Translations under genes and position numbers: made by a program
The notes under the pieces: model-generated
The model's database searches: none
What the model was told of the DNA's origin: nothing
What the model saw: only the letters and a program-made list of their open reading frames with translations
Shown here: positions 12,107-24,972 of the stretch, piece after piece
Position numbering within the stretch: the stretch's first letter is position 1
How the letters are laid out: each line of letters starts with the position of its first letter
Source: Ipomoea triloba
Taxonomy: Eukaryota; Streptophyta; Magnoliopsida; Solanales; Convolvulaceae
Assembly (NCBI RefSeq): GCF_003576645.1
Contig: NC_044922.1
Coordinates: 23,276,028-23,340,027 of the forward strand
Length of the DNA stretch: 64,000 nucleotides
Direction: 5' to 3'

Positions 12107-12762
12107 TCCTCTATGGTCAAGTTTTTCACCTCAATGCATCTTTAAATAACCACTGATCGCAGGAGAAGAAAATACCAGTAAAGAAGGAAAGTTTGAAATA
12201 CACTAGCAAATATTGTGGAAGATTACGAGAAAGAGCGAAGCGAAGCGGAGAATCTAATCCAAGCGGTAGTGCTAAGGGGAATCTGGAGATTTGGAGGTCT
12301 GAAACGGGTTTCTCGCAGAGAGAAGGGAGACGGGGATCCTGGAAGACTGGATCTGTCAACTGTAGCACGTGCGGCACGCGTTACTCCTCTCTGGCCAACT
12401 ATCCAAGTCCCAAGAAGTGGGCGAATGCGACTAACGGAGTAACGGTGGTTTTTTTTTTTTTTTTTTTTTTCTTTAGTAAAGTTAGTTTTGAAAGAATTAT
12501 GTGTCAGATATTCATGGATAATAATTATATTAATTTTAAAAATCTTCTCTTTTATCCTAAAAAAATCATTAATCATTGTATTAAAAAAAATCATTAATCA
12601 TTTGAATATTTTGTTTGGAATTGACTATGAAGAAATGATTTGAGAGATGTGCTAGGACTCCTACTTTAGACTAGTTCTATTTCAATTCAAACTCTGTAGC
12701 TAGTATATATTCTCTCTTGTATTCTTGACCAGACTGAGACATTCAATTATTCAATCCTAATC
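12107..12762. other. Transporter upstream region and presumed 5' LTR remnant
   Basis: The left part (to about 12400) is the leader and promoter side of the minus-strand transporter. A T tract of more than 20 lies near 12450. From roughly 12600 to 12762 the sequence precedes the copia primer-binding site and so should be the end of its 5' LTR. There is no downstream copy to compare it with, so the LTR start is not defined. Confidence 0.4.
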
Positions 12763-15550
12763 TGGTATCATTCGCTAGGTTATTTTTTCTGATGGCCGCT
12801 AACGATGGTTCTGCCGGTGTTTCTTCCGAGCGGACCGTTTCGGATTCGGTAGCTCTTTCAATCCCGAATTCCTTGTCGTCGGCTCATCATTTTGTGAGTA
12901 TTAAGCTCACTAATCGGAATTTTTTGTTCTGATGTGCACATATGGTCCCGTTTTTACGAGGTCAGAACCTCATGGGATTCGTCGATGGCACCGTTCCTGC
13001 ACCTCCGGCCACCGTACCCGTCACTGCCGGTGAGGTTTCTTCTCGTCCGGCGGCGGTGAATCTAGCTTATGGTCCGTGGCAGCAGCAAGATCAAGCTATT
13101 CTTTCCATGATTATTGCGTCCCTGACTGAGGAGGTTATGCCTCTCGTTCTCGGCAAGTCGACTTCCCGCACCGCTTGGTCTGCGATTGAGTTGGCTTTGG
13201 CGTCGACGTCTCAGGCTCGTTCAGTCCACCTTCTTGGCCAATTACAGACCTTGCAGCAAGGAGATGCGTCGGTGGCTGACTTCCTTGGCCGTGTGAAGGT
13301 GTTGCTGGAAGATCTTGTGCTTGCCGGCCGACTGGTCTCCGATGACGAGATGAATATTTATGTGTTTCGGGGTCTTCGAGCCGAGTTTCACGCGTTTGCA
13401 GCGTCCTTGGCGTCACGCCCCAGTCCCGTTTCGTTGGAGCAGTTGGCCGATTTATTGGGTGCGCAGGAGTTCGCCCATGTTCGGGAATTTTCGCAGCTGG
13501 TCGCGGGTGGCTCGCCGGTGGCCAATGTCGCACGCAGAGGTTCTGGTCGGGGTGGCCGCTGTGGTGGTCAGCAATAGCACGGCGGCTATCAGTCTTCGGC
13601 GTCGTCTTTTCCGCAGCCTGGTCGCGGGTATTCGGCTGGGCAGTATGGTTTCCAGGGCCAGCAGCAGTCCGGGCGTGGCCGTGGGCAACAGTGGCATGGC
13701 GGCGGCAGTTCGTCGCGTGATCGCTCGGGGCCGAAGTGTCAAATTTGTGATTTGCCTGGTCACACTACTGCGACGTGCTATCGCCGTTACTCGGATGGTT
13801 CACGGGCTAATATGGTTTATCAGGATTCGGGTGTGCCTTTGACCTCTCATACTTGGTACCCTGACACGGGCGCTTCGGATCATGCTACTCCAGACAGTGG
13901 TGCCCTTCTTATGTCAGATGACTACTCTGGTTCGGATGCGCTTCGTGTTGGCAACGGTAAGGCCTTACCCATCTCCAGTGTTGATTATACGTCTTTTAAT
14001 ACCTCTATTCGTTCTTTTCAAATGTCTCGCGTCTTGCATGTTCCTGGGTTATCTGCTTCGCTTCTGTCTGTTCAAAAATTTTCGGCTGAAAATAATGTAT
14101 TTTTTGAATTTTACCCTACGTATTTTGTTGTGAAGGATATCCGCACCAAAGCGGTCATTCTACAGGGTAAGAGTTCGGGTGGTCTATATTCTTTGCCGGT
14201 GACTTCTCCGTCTCCGTCCGCGTTTCTTTCTGCTCATGCGTCGTCTTCTGTGTGGCATGGGCGGCTTGGTCATCCGCATCCCCGGGTTCAGGGTCGCATT
14301 TTAGAGTCTTCATTGCTTAGTTCGTCTGGTCGTTTAGATAATGTTTGTAGTGCGTGTCAGATGGGAAAATCTGCGTGTTTTCCTCTTTCTAGTATTCAGT
14401 CTACTACTTCGCATGTTTTAGAATTGGTGTACACAGACATATGGGGTCCTGCCCCCGTTTTATCTAGTAATGGATTTCGTTATTTTGTGTTTTTCGTTGA
14501 TGATTACACCCGTTATACATGGTTTTTTCCTATGCGTCTCAAGTCTGATTTGTATGCCATTTTTGCTCAATTTCGTGTTTTAGTTGAGCGTTCGTTTAAT
14601 TGTCGCATTAAATCCATCCAGTTTGATCTGGGTGTTGAGTACAAGAAATTACATTCTGAGTTTCTTCAGCTTGGCATTCGTCATAGACAGTCCTGTGCTT
14701 ATACTCACGAGCAAAATGGCCGTGTTGAGCGTAAGCACAGGCACATTGTTGAAATTGGTCTTACTTTGCTTGCACATGCGTCAGTTCCGTCTCGTTTCAG
14801 GGATTATGCATTTGAGTCTGCGATCTATCTCATTAATCGGATGCCCACTTCGGTCTTAGGTGATCGCAGTCCTCATTTCATGCTCCATCGCTCTCCTCCC
14901 TCCTACTCGTTTTTACGTGTCTTTGGTTGTCTTTACTATCCTCATATTCGTCCCTATAATCGTCATAAGATGAGTTTTCGGTCAGCTCGTTGTGTCTTCC
15001 TTGGTTATCCTGATTCCTTTTGGGGGTATAGATGTATGGAACTAACTACTGGTAAGGTCTTTATTTGCCGGCATGTGCGTTTTGATGAGCAAGTGTTTCC
15101 TTTTGCTGCTAAGTCTGTTTTACAGCCTGTTGTTTCTAATCCGTCGCCTCTGTGGGGTGTTGCATGTGTGCCAGCGCCTGTTCCTGGATCGGTGACTGAC
15201 TCTTCCGCTGCTTCTGATCGGTCGGTGGCATCCTCTCGTGCCCGGCGTGCTCCTGTTTCTCGTCCTGCGCCGCGTGAGGCTGCTCCCATGACTCACAGTT
15301 GTGCTCGGGCTGAAGGTGCTACTCTGGTGGCTCTGTTTGCTCAGGTGAGTTCTCTAGAGCCGGAGCTTACTTGTTATTCCCAGGCGGTCCGGTCTCCTGA
15401 GTGGAGAGATGTTATGGATGCCGAGTTTAATGCTTTGTTGTAGAATCAGACTTGGAAGCTTGTGCCGTTGTCTGTTGGTATGAATGTTGTTGGGTGCAAG
15501 TGAGTCTTTCACACCAAGCGTAAGGCTGATGGCTCGGTTGTCCACGGCAT
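12763..15550 (+). mobile_element. Ty1-copia retrotransposon, truncated and inactive
   Basis: A primer-binding site (TGGTATCATTCGC, 12763) precedes one long reading frame starting at 12792. Order of parts: gag (to about 13575); zinc knuckle CQICDLPGHTTATC (about 13740); protease motif DTGASDH (13862); pre-integrase WHGRLGHPHP (14252); integrase with Asp in VYTDIWG (14427), Asp in IQFDLG and Glu in EQNGRVERKH (14710); then the very start of reverse transcriptase. The frame is interrupted only by four stops: TGA near 12931, TAG at 13575, TAG at 15441, TGA near 15501. Similarity ends near 15550, so reverse transcriptase, RNase H and the 3' LTR are missing. GC content is clearly higher than in the flanks. 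Confidence 0.9.
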
Positions 15551-15823
15551 AACTACTGAATGGATGCTTCCAAGAGGAAAGGGAAAAAGAAACAAACACC
15601 AACACAATAAGCAAAGTCTAAAAGTTTGGATGAGCACATGGAAAAACAATTTTGGAGTTAGAGAATGTGAATGTTATGAAACAATACATGAAGCAAATAG
15701 AAGATACATATAAAAATAAGTTAATATTACACTTAATGCGATTAGATACATAAAGTATGAATGAAACAAAAAAAAAAATTTGTATGAGAAGTAAATGTGA
15801 AAATTTTTAGATGATTAATTGTA
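15551..15823. other. AT-rich intergenic, no gene seen
   Basis: Starts abruptly where the copia similarity ends. No coding potential or recognisable element before the MITE that follows. Confidence 0.4.
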
Positions 15824-16124
15824 GGAAAAATTCTACTTTTCGTTCCTAAGTTATGGGGTGATAGTAGAATTCGTTCCTGAGTGTTGGTCATGCTCAATTT
15901 TCGTCCCTAAGTTATCATTGGCGTTGCACTTTTCGTCCTTTTGTGCTCACTTTTCGTCCCTGAGTTATACTAAACTTGTAAATTTCGTCCCTAATTTTGA
16001 TTAGCAAAGTGACAAAAAGTGCAACGTTAATGATAACTTAGGGACGAAAAGTGAATATGACCAACACTTAGGGACATATTCTACAATTACCTATAACTTA
16101 GGTAAAAAAAAATGTAATTTTTCC
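15824..16124. mobile_element. Mutator-like MITE
   Basis: A foldback element with long inverted arms built on 'cttttcgtccctaagtta'; the outermost bases are GGAAAAATT and its complement. The flanks are TTAATTGTA (15815-15823) and TTAACTGTA (16125-16133), a 9-bp target duplication with one mismatch. It is 301 bp with no coding sequence. Confidence 0.75.
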
Positions 16125-16133
16125 TTAACTGTA

Positions 16134-16503
16134 AGATGAATTTAATTTCTATGAATGAATGAAAGAAAAATGTGCAATTAAGTATTAATATGTTATATTT
16201 ATAATTATTTTGAAAAACAAAATCAAACTTATCAACAATAAAAATATATAGAATTGTTTAATTAAAATAAATATAAAAATACAAAATATAAATTTTGAGT
16301 CAAATAAATATTTTTATAATTACATAAAAATGTAATCTTAATTTATATTATTAAAATAATAATAATAATAAAGTATATACTTGGTCCATAATTATAAAAA
16401 ATGTAAGAGCATCTACAAGAATATGTGATTTTTGTCATGTAAGAAGGAAAAAGAAAAAGAAAATTAGAGGAATCTGACAAAAAGTTATAAAGAAAAAAAG
16501 ATC
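16134..16503. other. AT-rich intergenic, no gene seen
   Basis: Simple A/T-rich sequence with a short ATA run near 16355. Nothing recognised. Confidence 0.4.
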
Positions 16504-16511
16504 ATTATACA

Positions 16512-17348
16512 CCGGGACGGAGCGAGAAATATCTTCTAGTGGGGGGGGGGGGNNNNNNNNNNNNNNNNNNNNNNNNNNNNNNNNNNNNNNNNNNNNNNNN
16601 NNNNNNNNNNNNNNNNNNNNNNNNNNNNNNNNNNNNNNNNNNNNNNNNNNNNNNNNNNNNNNNNNNNNNNNNNNNNNNNNNNNNNNNNNNNNNNNNNNNN
16701 NNNNNNNNNNNNNNNNNNNNNNNNNNNNNNNNNNNNNNNNNNNNNNNNNNNNNNNNNNNNNNNNNNNNNNNNNNNNNNNNNNNNNNNNNNNNNNNNNNNN
16801 NNNNNNNNNNNNNNNNNNNNNNNNNNNNNNNNNNNNNNNNNNNNNNNNNNNNNNNNNNNNNNNNNNNNNNNNNNNNNNNNNNNNNNNNNNNNNNNNNNNN
16901 NNNNNNNNNNNNNNNNNNNNNNNNNNNNNNNNNNNNNNNNNNNNNNNNNNGGGGCGAAATATAAAAATAAAAGAAATGATTTAAAAAAAAAAAAAAACAC
17001 TTTAGAAATATAGTGATAAATATTGTTGGATATAGACGAAAAATAAAACACATCAAAACTTTATAAAAATATTTATTAATTAATTTGATAAAATAATTCA
17101 AATAGAAAACACATTATAAATTACATATCTCATTATTAATATAAAAAAATTGTGTATATATATACATACTGATGGAATTCAAACACGCTTCTGCCATCTT
17201 GTCTAGCCAATCTTTTATTTACCATATCTGTTTTTTTATATTTATATCTAAAATATGTACTACACACACATATAGAACGCTATATATGTGGTGGGGGGTG
17301 GGGGTGGGGTGAGTGGGGGCAGTTGCCCCTACTGTAACTCTGTCACTA
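16512..17348. mobile_element. Possible TIR transposon containing an assembly gap
   Basis: The left end reads GGGACGGAGCGAG and the right end is its imperfect complement (CTCTGTCACTA). Candidate 8-bp flanks are ATTATACA (16504-16511) and ATTATACG (17349-17356). G-rich tracts occur beside both ends. The right terminal sequence, 'gggggcagttgcccct', also matches the element that begins near 46614. Because 398 bases are unknown, the content and boundaries are tentative. Confidence 0.45.
16553..16950. other. Assembly gap (398 N)
   Basis: Run of N bordered by a 12-base G homopolymer on the left and GGGG on the right, suggesting that a G-rich tract stopped the assembly. Open frames that cross it are meaningless. 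Confidence 0.98.
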
Positions 17349-17356
17349 ATTATACG

Positions 17357-17563
17357 TGTTCACTGGATGCACTTGGTGTGCAGCACGATTATTTTTTTTG
17401 ATTGATTTTCGTGAAATTCACAAAAAACTTTCTTTAAATTTTTTTCCCTCTTTTCTCTCCCCTCTAACTAAGTTTTTTTCTCCTCCAATTTGCATATAAA
17501 AATTTCCAAAAACTACTGATAATGATGCTCTAAATTTTCAAATCTCACACGTTGACATATGTG

Positions 17564-17602
<39 letters not shown>

Positions 17603-18250
17603 TTAGGGCTTATCTGTGTGACCCCACAGATTACAAATTATTATTAGATTCCGCACATAGAAAATGTGATTCCCTGTATCATGAAATATCTAGACAATGT
17701 AAAGCTAGCAAGGTAATTTTTTATTTTTTTTTGAAGATAAATGTAGCTATTTTATTAATTCATAACATAAAACGTTTCCATCAACGATCAATGAAATGGT
17801 AAACCATTCCTTACAGCCAGACATAGAAACAACTTTTCTAACTATGTTATAGAAAACTTAAATCGCAGACTGTTTCATAACTAGGAAGCTATGTTCCTTC
17901 AAGGAGCTTAAAGCTTCATCAAAGATCTGGGTCTTCGTCATCATACTTTTTTGCTCGCCCAGGATATAAGATCAACACTTGCCGAAACCAAACTAAACGA
18001 TTTATGNTTTTTGAAGAAGTCGTAAATTACTCGTAAAAACTACATATACGAAAAGGCGGAGTCTGCAAAAAGCGTGGGGTTGGGGGTCGATGCAGCCTGA
18101 TTCTCGGCAATGCCACTCTCCGACGACGCTCAAGATACCGAGAAATTCAAACTGTAGGCTTAAACCACCCTCTCTATTTCCCCCTTTGGCTTCGCACCAT
18201 CCCTTCGATCCATCATCCACAAAACCCTATTTCCATTTCCCCCAAACAAT
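17357..18250. other. Intergenic, upstream of the Raf kinase gene
   Basis: Contains a poly-A tract of about 40 near 17560-17600 and one N at 18007. From roughly 18030 to 18250 the base composition rises and probably marks the promoter and transcription start area of the kinase gene. No other gene recognised. Confidence 0.4.
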
Positions 18251-19008
18251 TCAAAATATCAAATGAAATTCCAAATCCCAGATGTTTCAATATCTCAATT
18301 TTCAAATCCAAGCTCAGCGATCAGCTTCACCCTACAAGTAAGCTCACTCACATTCAATCGCGTGTTACTTTTAGTCTTTTTAATTCTTAAAATTGAGTTT
18401 TGTGGACATCCTCTGTTTATCTGATCTGCTTGATTTTGTTTATCTTTTTTACTCAGTTTTTCCTTATTCTTTGATTGCGGGTCTGATGTTGAGCTATTCT
18501 GATTTCAGATTGGTTGATCGGTTCACTACAGGCCCCATTTTGTGAATTCTACACCAGATTGTTTTTCTCTGTGTATATGTTGTTAAGAGATTTGTGTATC
18601 AAAGGGAGTGTTGATTGCTCATTCTTTCTTCTCCATACTTGCTATACTTTTCTTGTGATAAATAATACGTATATAAGGTGAATTTAGGAATAGAGGGACA
18701 AGGACTGCATTAACCAATATTTTGATTTTTGGTAACAAGGAGCTGTTATTTACTGGAATTTTTGCATCTATATTTGATGAGTGCCAATTGTTGGTGTGAT
18801 ATAGTTTGTGGTTTCAGCTGGTGTAAGAAGAAGCTGGTATTAAGTACCATTTTCAAGTGGACACTCACTTGAGAAGCGAATAATATAAAGCTACATAATC
18901 TACCTCTGCTTGTAGGGAAGTGCATAGTTCTTGGGGTTTTTTACTGTTGATGTTTAGCTTGCAAAGTTGGGAGAGCGTGCAGGGTTAAGGTGTTGAGATA
19001 TCATTCCA
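18251..19008 (+). other. 5' leader of the Raf kinase gene with probable intron
   Basis: A good donor (AAGTAAGC, intron from 18338) and acceptor (TTTCAG, ending 18816) define a likely 479-bp intron in the untranslated leader. The leader also has short upstream ATGs (for example near 18262). The coding start at 19009 is the first ATG opening the long frame. The exact transcription start cannot be seen. Confidence 0.4.
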
Positions 19009-22000
19009 ATGCAGATAAATAGGTCTAATGATTTAGCTGTAGCCATGAGTGGTGGGGCAACTCCCCCTTCTGGTCAATGGATCCAACAAGAATCTTTGCA
19101 ACCTGTTAGCCTGAGTGATGCTTTATATCTTAACAATAATGTAAATAATAATAATAATATATGTGCACAGATGGGCAAGGTGTTTCCTACAGAATTCCTT
19201 CAGGATTTTTCCTCTTCAAGTGTAGTTCCTCCTGCTGTGATTGGGGTTTCTCAGAAACTTGATAAGAGTGTTAAACCTCATAGTAACCAGAACAAGCATG
19301 TGGGTACATGCTCTGAGGAGCTCGGAAGAGTTCTTGGGCTCACACAAATGGACTCCGATTGTGGTTCTGGCACATCTGGATATCTTTCTGCAAGAGGATC
19401 TATGACTGAGCTTGATAATGCACTTTGTATGAAGAATCAGCATGGGTATCAGAAAAGTGATGGTTCTTGTGAGCATGGGCCTTGGAAAGCTATGTCAGAA
19501 CCAAGTGCTCCAACCTTGAAAGAATCTGAATGCTTCCAGTCATTGCAATGTATGGGATTAGGATCTTCTGACTCTTCTCAAACAGGAAAAGTTAAGTTTC
19601 TCTGCAGTTTTGGTGGTAAAATATTACCCAGGCCAAGTGATGGGAAACTTAGATATGCTGGTGGAGAGACACGTATCATTTCCATGAGAAAGAATCTTTC
19701 ACTTGAAGAACTTATGAAGAAAACTTTTGCAATATGTAAACAGCCTCACACAATAAAGTACCAGCTTCCAGGGGAAGATCTTGATGCCCTTATATCAGTG
19801 TCTTCAGATGAGGATCTTTTGAATATGATAGAGGAATATCACGGCCTTGAGAGGCTTGATGGTTCTCAAAGACTCCGTGTGTTTTTGATTCCCTTGGCTG
19901 AATCTGAAAACTCATGTACCATAGATGCCAGCACTATCCAACAGAGTGACCCTGACTATCAGTATGTTGTTGCCATCAATGGTATCATTGAGGCTGATCA
20001 TATTCCACAGAAAAACTGTAATGAGAAGCATTTAGGTGAAGCAAGCCATTTGGTTCCTAATATTAATCATTTGAGCATTCAGAATGAATCTTCTCCTGTC
20101 ATGCAGCCTGGAAAACTAAATGATGGCCTTGAGCCAAATACTGCACGGTTGATGAGTGAAGCTCCAAGTAAAGTTATGTTCCCTAATCAATCTACACCCT
20201 TTGTTCCTATGCTTGTTCAACAGGGGCATGAAAAGAGTGAAACTATAAAGTCTCACAATGGTAAATTGTCGCATGGTACTGTTGAAGGTTTGACATTATT
20301 TGACAGCAATCAAGTACTATCTGAAAACTCTGACAATGGTAGTGCTGCTTGTATTCCTGGTCCCCAAGTAGCAGTAAATTTTATGGCTTCGCAGAATACT
20401 TCTGGAAAAGTTGGTACTCTCCTGCCAAGTGAACAGAGTGAATATCTTATGCTCCATCACAATCCCAGCAGGGAGTTTGTTGCTTCCTCTTTTGAACATT
20501 ATAATTGCAATTTTGAAAGATCAGGTCCCAGGGAGAGGGTGTTTTCTTCTGCAAAACTTGATGTGCCAGTGCATATACTGGGATCCAATGATTCTATTGG
20601 TTCTTATAATGGGCTCGTGCATTGCTTTTCTGATTCCAAGCTTCAGGAACATGGGAATAGATCTGCTTACAGCTCTCAAGAATTAATAATTCCTCCTTTA
20701 AACTCATCAAGCGCTCAATTACCTTCACAAGTAGTATCTGCTGCTCTGCTAGAAAAGCCTGTTTTACTGCCAGAAAATGCTGACTTTGCAAATTCTCAGC
20801 TTCATTTCAGGGTGCAGAGTGCGGAGTCCACTGTCTCCAATGGTGCAGTGGATTTACTAAAGTATCCTTTTGTCTCAGAGCCATTTGCCAAAGGTGAATT
20901 TGTCCAAAGACATGTCAACGATGCTGATCTCAGGTGCATCTCAGAAAAAGAAGATTTGATGTGTCCTTCAGTGTTGGACATTCATGGGGAGGAAAATCAT
21001 TCAAACTCTGTAATGATAAATGGGCCTGATGTCAATGGCCTTAATGGAAAAGTTTCTCAGAGTACATCATTTGCAATCCCTGTTGATCCTACTAAAAACT
21101 TTTTGAAGGTCAGTTCTGATCTAGTGACTAGTATTGGAGGTGAGAAACCAGCATATGAGATGCTGATCCCCAAGTCCAATTTTCCTGAATCTACATCGAT
21201 AGATTTGGACCCTTTAATTTGTAGAATGAACAAGCAACCCCAAAATAATCAATTGGAGGAACTCTTAACTGAAATGGAGAAGGATAAACCTGATACAAAA
21301 ACAGTCAACTTCGGAATTGCAAGGACAACTCAAAGTTCTAGCATGCACCCTTCTGGTGCACATGGCCTAATTGATCTACTTTCTGAGTTGCCTAATGGTC
21401 CAGTTGCTCATGATTGCCCAATGCAACCACCTGTTGCATGCACAAATGACAAGGATTTTGGAGAGTCATTGCTTATAAGTTGTGGGGACCTGCATCCACC
21501 TTCAATCATTGATGATAGAAACCTGAGTATGACCTTACATAGCTCTGCTTTGTTGAAGAATCATGTGGATGCAATTGCTAATGGGAGAGAAGTTTCACTC
21601 CTAGATGATGAATATGCCAATTTCACTGGTTATGCTGAAAAGTCTACCCCCCTTAACAAGTGTCCTAATGAAAAGGATAAGATATTGGATGGTTTGCTGG
21701 ATACATGCTTCAATGGATGTCTGAATTCCTTGGCCAATGACAAAGATTATGTATCACCAATTGGTGAATATTCTCCTGCAATTGTCCATAGTGTAAGCAC
21801 AGTAGGTGATCAAGTCTTGTCACCTGGTGCAATAGATGGGGATGCATTTGCTCATGACATGGGATTTGGGGTGAGATATTGTTCTTACAGTGATGATTTG
21901 ATTTGATTTTGATCTGAAACTAAGTTTCAGAAAAAAAGATTACACATTAAAATACAGTGTTTCTAAAATTTCTTATCTGCATGTGTCTATAAGTTTATGT

Positions 22001-24972
22001 TGCTGGCTTGCTTGTAACAGGATGTCATCCAGAATGATGGAGATGGAGATAAGGGCGACTTGATTACAGATGCAATGATTGCTGAATTTGAAGCAGATTT
22101 ATATGGCTTGCAGGTAACATGCATACACATTAACAACAACAACAACAATTATTACTGTTTCAATGTATCTGCTGTTTTAAATTTATTTCTGTCTTTCTGA
22201 TCATTGGTGAGGCAATAACTACTCATCAAACAACAACAACAACAACAATAATTAGGGAATAAACAAGGAGCAGTCAAATTTTTTTCAGCTAGATACTAGA
22301 GCTATTCCTTATTTAAATATTTAGTGCTTCCTATTACATGATTTAAACTTAAGCAACAATTATACACTGGTATGTGCATGCTTTTACTGCCTAATATTAT
22401 TGTTAACATGGAAAATTGATATTTTAAATTGACATTGCAGATTATAAAAAATGATGACCTTGAAGAATTGCGCGAGTTAGGAGCTGGTACATATGGAACT
22501 GTTTACCATGGAAAATGGAGAGGAACAGATGTTGCTATCAAGCGACTTAAGAAAGCATGTTTTTCTGGGAGATCATCTGAGGAAAAACGTTTGGTGGGTG
22601 ATCTCTTACAGTCCTTCACTCTTTCTGTGCTTCCTGCTTTTGTGGACTAATCATCATTATTCAAATTTGAATTATTTCTTCCTTTACCAGATTAAAGACT
22701 TCTGGAGAGAAGCTCAGATCCTTTCAAATCTTCATCATCCAAATGTGGTTGCATTTTATGGAGTAGTACCAGATGGGGCTGGGGGAACATTAGCAACTGT
22801 GACTGAGTTCATGGCAAATGGGTCACTCAGGAGTGTCCTGCATAAAAAGGATAGGTATATAAGCTTCCATTCTTTCATATTCCTTCTCATAACAATCTTG
22901 TTCAGATTTAAATTGAAGCTTGGAAATTTTAATTTCAGATCACTTGATTGCCGTAAGAAACTTCTAATTGCCATGGATGCAGCTTTTGGTATGGAGTATT
23001 TGCACTTGAAAAACATAGTCCATTTTGATCTGAAATGTGACAACTTATTAGTAAACCTAAGGGATCCGCAACGACCCATATGCAAGGTATTTTTTTTATC
23101 CTTCTAGTGTTGTTTTTAATAGTCTGCTGCTTTTAGGCCCTTCTAGGAAGAAATTCAGAGAGGAATCTGAGGACTTCATACTAGTTCCGTTGCCAACGTT
23201 GTAATGAATTCTGGACCATTATGTATACTAAATTAAGATAAGCACATCCTTTGTGGTTTTCCGAACAGTTACAACATTGATTATGTGGACTCACTCCACT
23301 TTGTCATTGGATAAAGTTCATTTATGGTGACTCCAAAATGTTGAAATCCAACTTGGACCTTTAGCAGGGAAGTTGAGATTATCAAGTTGGCCAGATTAAT
23401 GATTTCCCTTATTATCTTGTGCATGAGAGAGAATTTTCACCAAGTTGGCCAGTTAAGATGTGCATTGGTAATTTGGTCTAGGAACCATCAGTCATTCATA
23501 ATGTTATTCAGTTTCCAACTTTCCATCCATCAATCTTAATAAAGAAACTGCCTTTTCTAATTTCCGATGCTTAAGAAATACATTTGCAGGTTGGTGACTT
23601 TGGACTATCCAGAATTAAGCGCAACACTCTAGTATCTGGTGGTGTGCGAGGAACTCTTCCTTGGATGGCACCAGAACTTTTAAATGGTAACACTAACATG
23701 GTGTCTGAAAAGGTTAGACTAATTATTCCATTTCCATCTATTATGTAGGATATTAGGTTTCTTAAGGATGTCAAAGTAATTTTAGTTATATGGCACTTCT
23801 TCCAGGTAGATGTCTTCTCTTTTGGCATAACAATGTGGGAAATCTTGACTGGGGAAGAACCATATGCAAATATGCATTGTGGGGCAATCATTGGTAAGTT
23901 TATCTGGTTAAGCCATAGCCCATAATGGCATGTTAATGATTCTGTTTTAGAACCTCAATTATTGACATGTGAATAAGAAATATATTATTACATGCTTTAG
24001 CAGACCTTTGTTTGATATCAAAAGTAATTGGAATCAAATCATACCAGCAATTAATTTTTGGCACTAATTCCACTATTACAAGATCAACTCACTTGGACTG
24101 AATTTTTTAATGCATTCAACTAAATAGTTTAATTTTGTGGTACAAACTCCGTAGTTTCTTTGCAACCTGATTTTGTAGAGTGTCTCTTTGGTGTAGACTA
24201 ATGATTATACTTGATAATAACTGTGCTCTTTAGCTAATGATCAAACTGCTGATGCAACTAGATTCTACTTAGTGATATGATTAAATGATAATAATGCTTG
24301 TCCTCAGGTTCTGAATATCCATGCAGTACTCTAAACTATTTAAATTCTCTTCTCTACTTTTCAATAAAATTTTAGGACTTAATTAGCTTCTTCGTTTGTG
24401 AGCGTTTCCCTTCTTTTTCTCTTAGCCTTAGCCTCACAACCAATGTTGTTGAAGGCGCTAGGCGCTAGTCGGATGCCCGGGGGGCGCCTAGCGCCTAGGC
24501 GGCCGAGTAATAATAATAAGAAAACCAACACACCCAAAAAAATAAAAATAAAAAAATAAAAAACACTCGGCCAAGTTGGCTGACTCGGGCGCCTAGGCTG
24601 CCTAGTCGGCCAACTAATGTCCACCTAAGGGTAAAATCCCCTTGGCCTAGGGGCGCCTAGGCCGATTTTTGCAACAGTGCTCAGCTCATGACTAAAAAAG
24701 GGAAAGGAAACACAATTCTAATTGCGCTGCTTCCTTTTCTCTGGTTTCTAATGGTTGTAGGTGGAATTCTAAAGAACACCCTTCGACCTCCCATTCCAGA
24801 AAGGTGTGATCCTGAGTGGAGGAAGCTAATGGAACAGTGTTGGCATGCTGACCCTGAATCACGACCATCCTTCACTGTGATCACAGATAGGCTAAGGTCT
24901 ATGTCTGCAGCTCTCGAGGCTATGATAAATGGCAATTTAGTAAAACAAATGAAGCCTGACATTGCTGTGTGA
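19009..24972 (+). CDS. PB1-domain Raf-like MAPKKK (B4 subgroup)
   Basis: Eight exons join in frame: 19009-21870, 22021-22113, 22441-22593, 22691-22854, 22939-23086, 23590-23712, 23806-23893, 24761-24972, encoding 1280 residues. A PB1 domain lies at about 195-297 ([18 protein letters not shown] onward), then a long low-complexity middle, then a C-terminal kinase at about 990-1262. Kinase motifs: glycine loop GAGTYG (999-1004), Lys1019 in VAIKRLK, Glu1043 in WREAQIL, catalytic loop HFDLKCDN (1119-1126), DFG at 1143-1145. Phe replaces the usual Arg of HRD, which is normal for this plant PB1-Raf subgroup. In Arabidopsis, B4 Rafs phosphorylate SnRK2 kinases under osmotic stress. That role here is inferred from family membership. 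Intron 7 (867 bp) contains a GC-rich foldback repeat. Confidence 0.93.
24441..24680. mobile_element. GC-rich foldback element in Raf intron 7
   Basis: Inverted arms start near 'ttgttgaaggcgctaggcgc' and end near 'ggcgcctaggccgatttttg', with multiple 'gcgcctagg' palindromes between them, separated by a short A-rich loop (about 24505-24565). It is the only strongly GC-rich patch in an AT-rich intron. No coding sequence and no clear target duplication. Confidence 0.5.

Noticed and set aside
16505..17101. Open frames across the first N run
   Set aside because: They exist only because N codons are not stops; the real flanking sequence has poly-Phe-like, noncoding composition.
22121..22255. AAC-rich repeats as a regulatory array
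   Set aside because: Two short (AAC)n microsatellites in an intron, with no sign of array structure beyond simple repeats.
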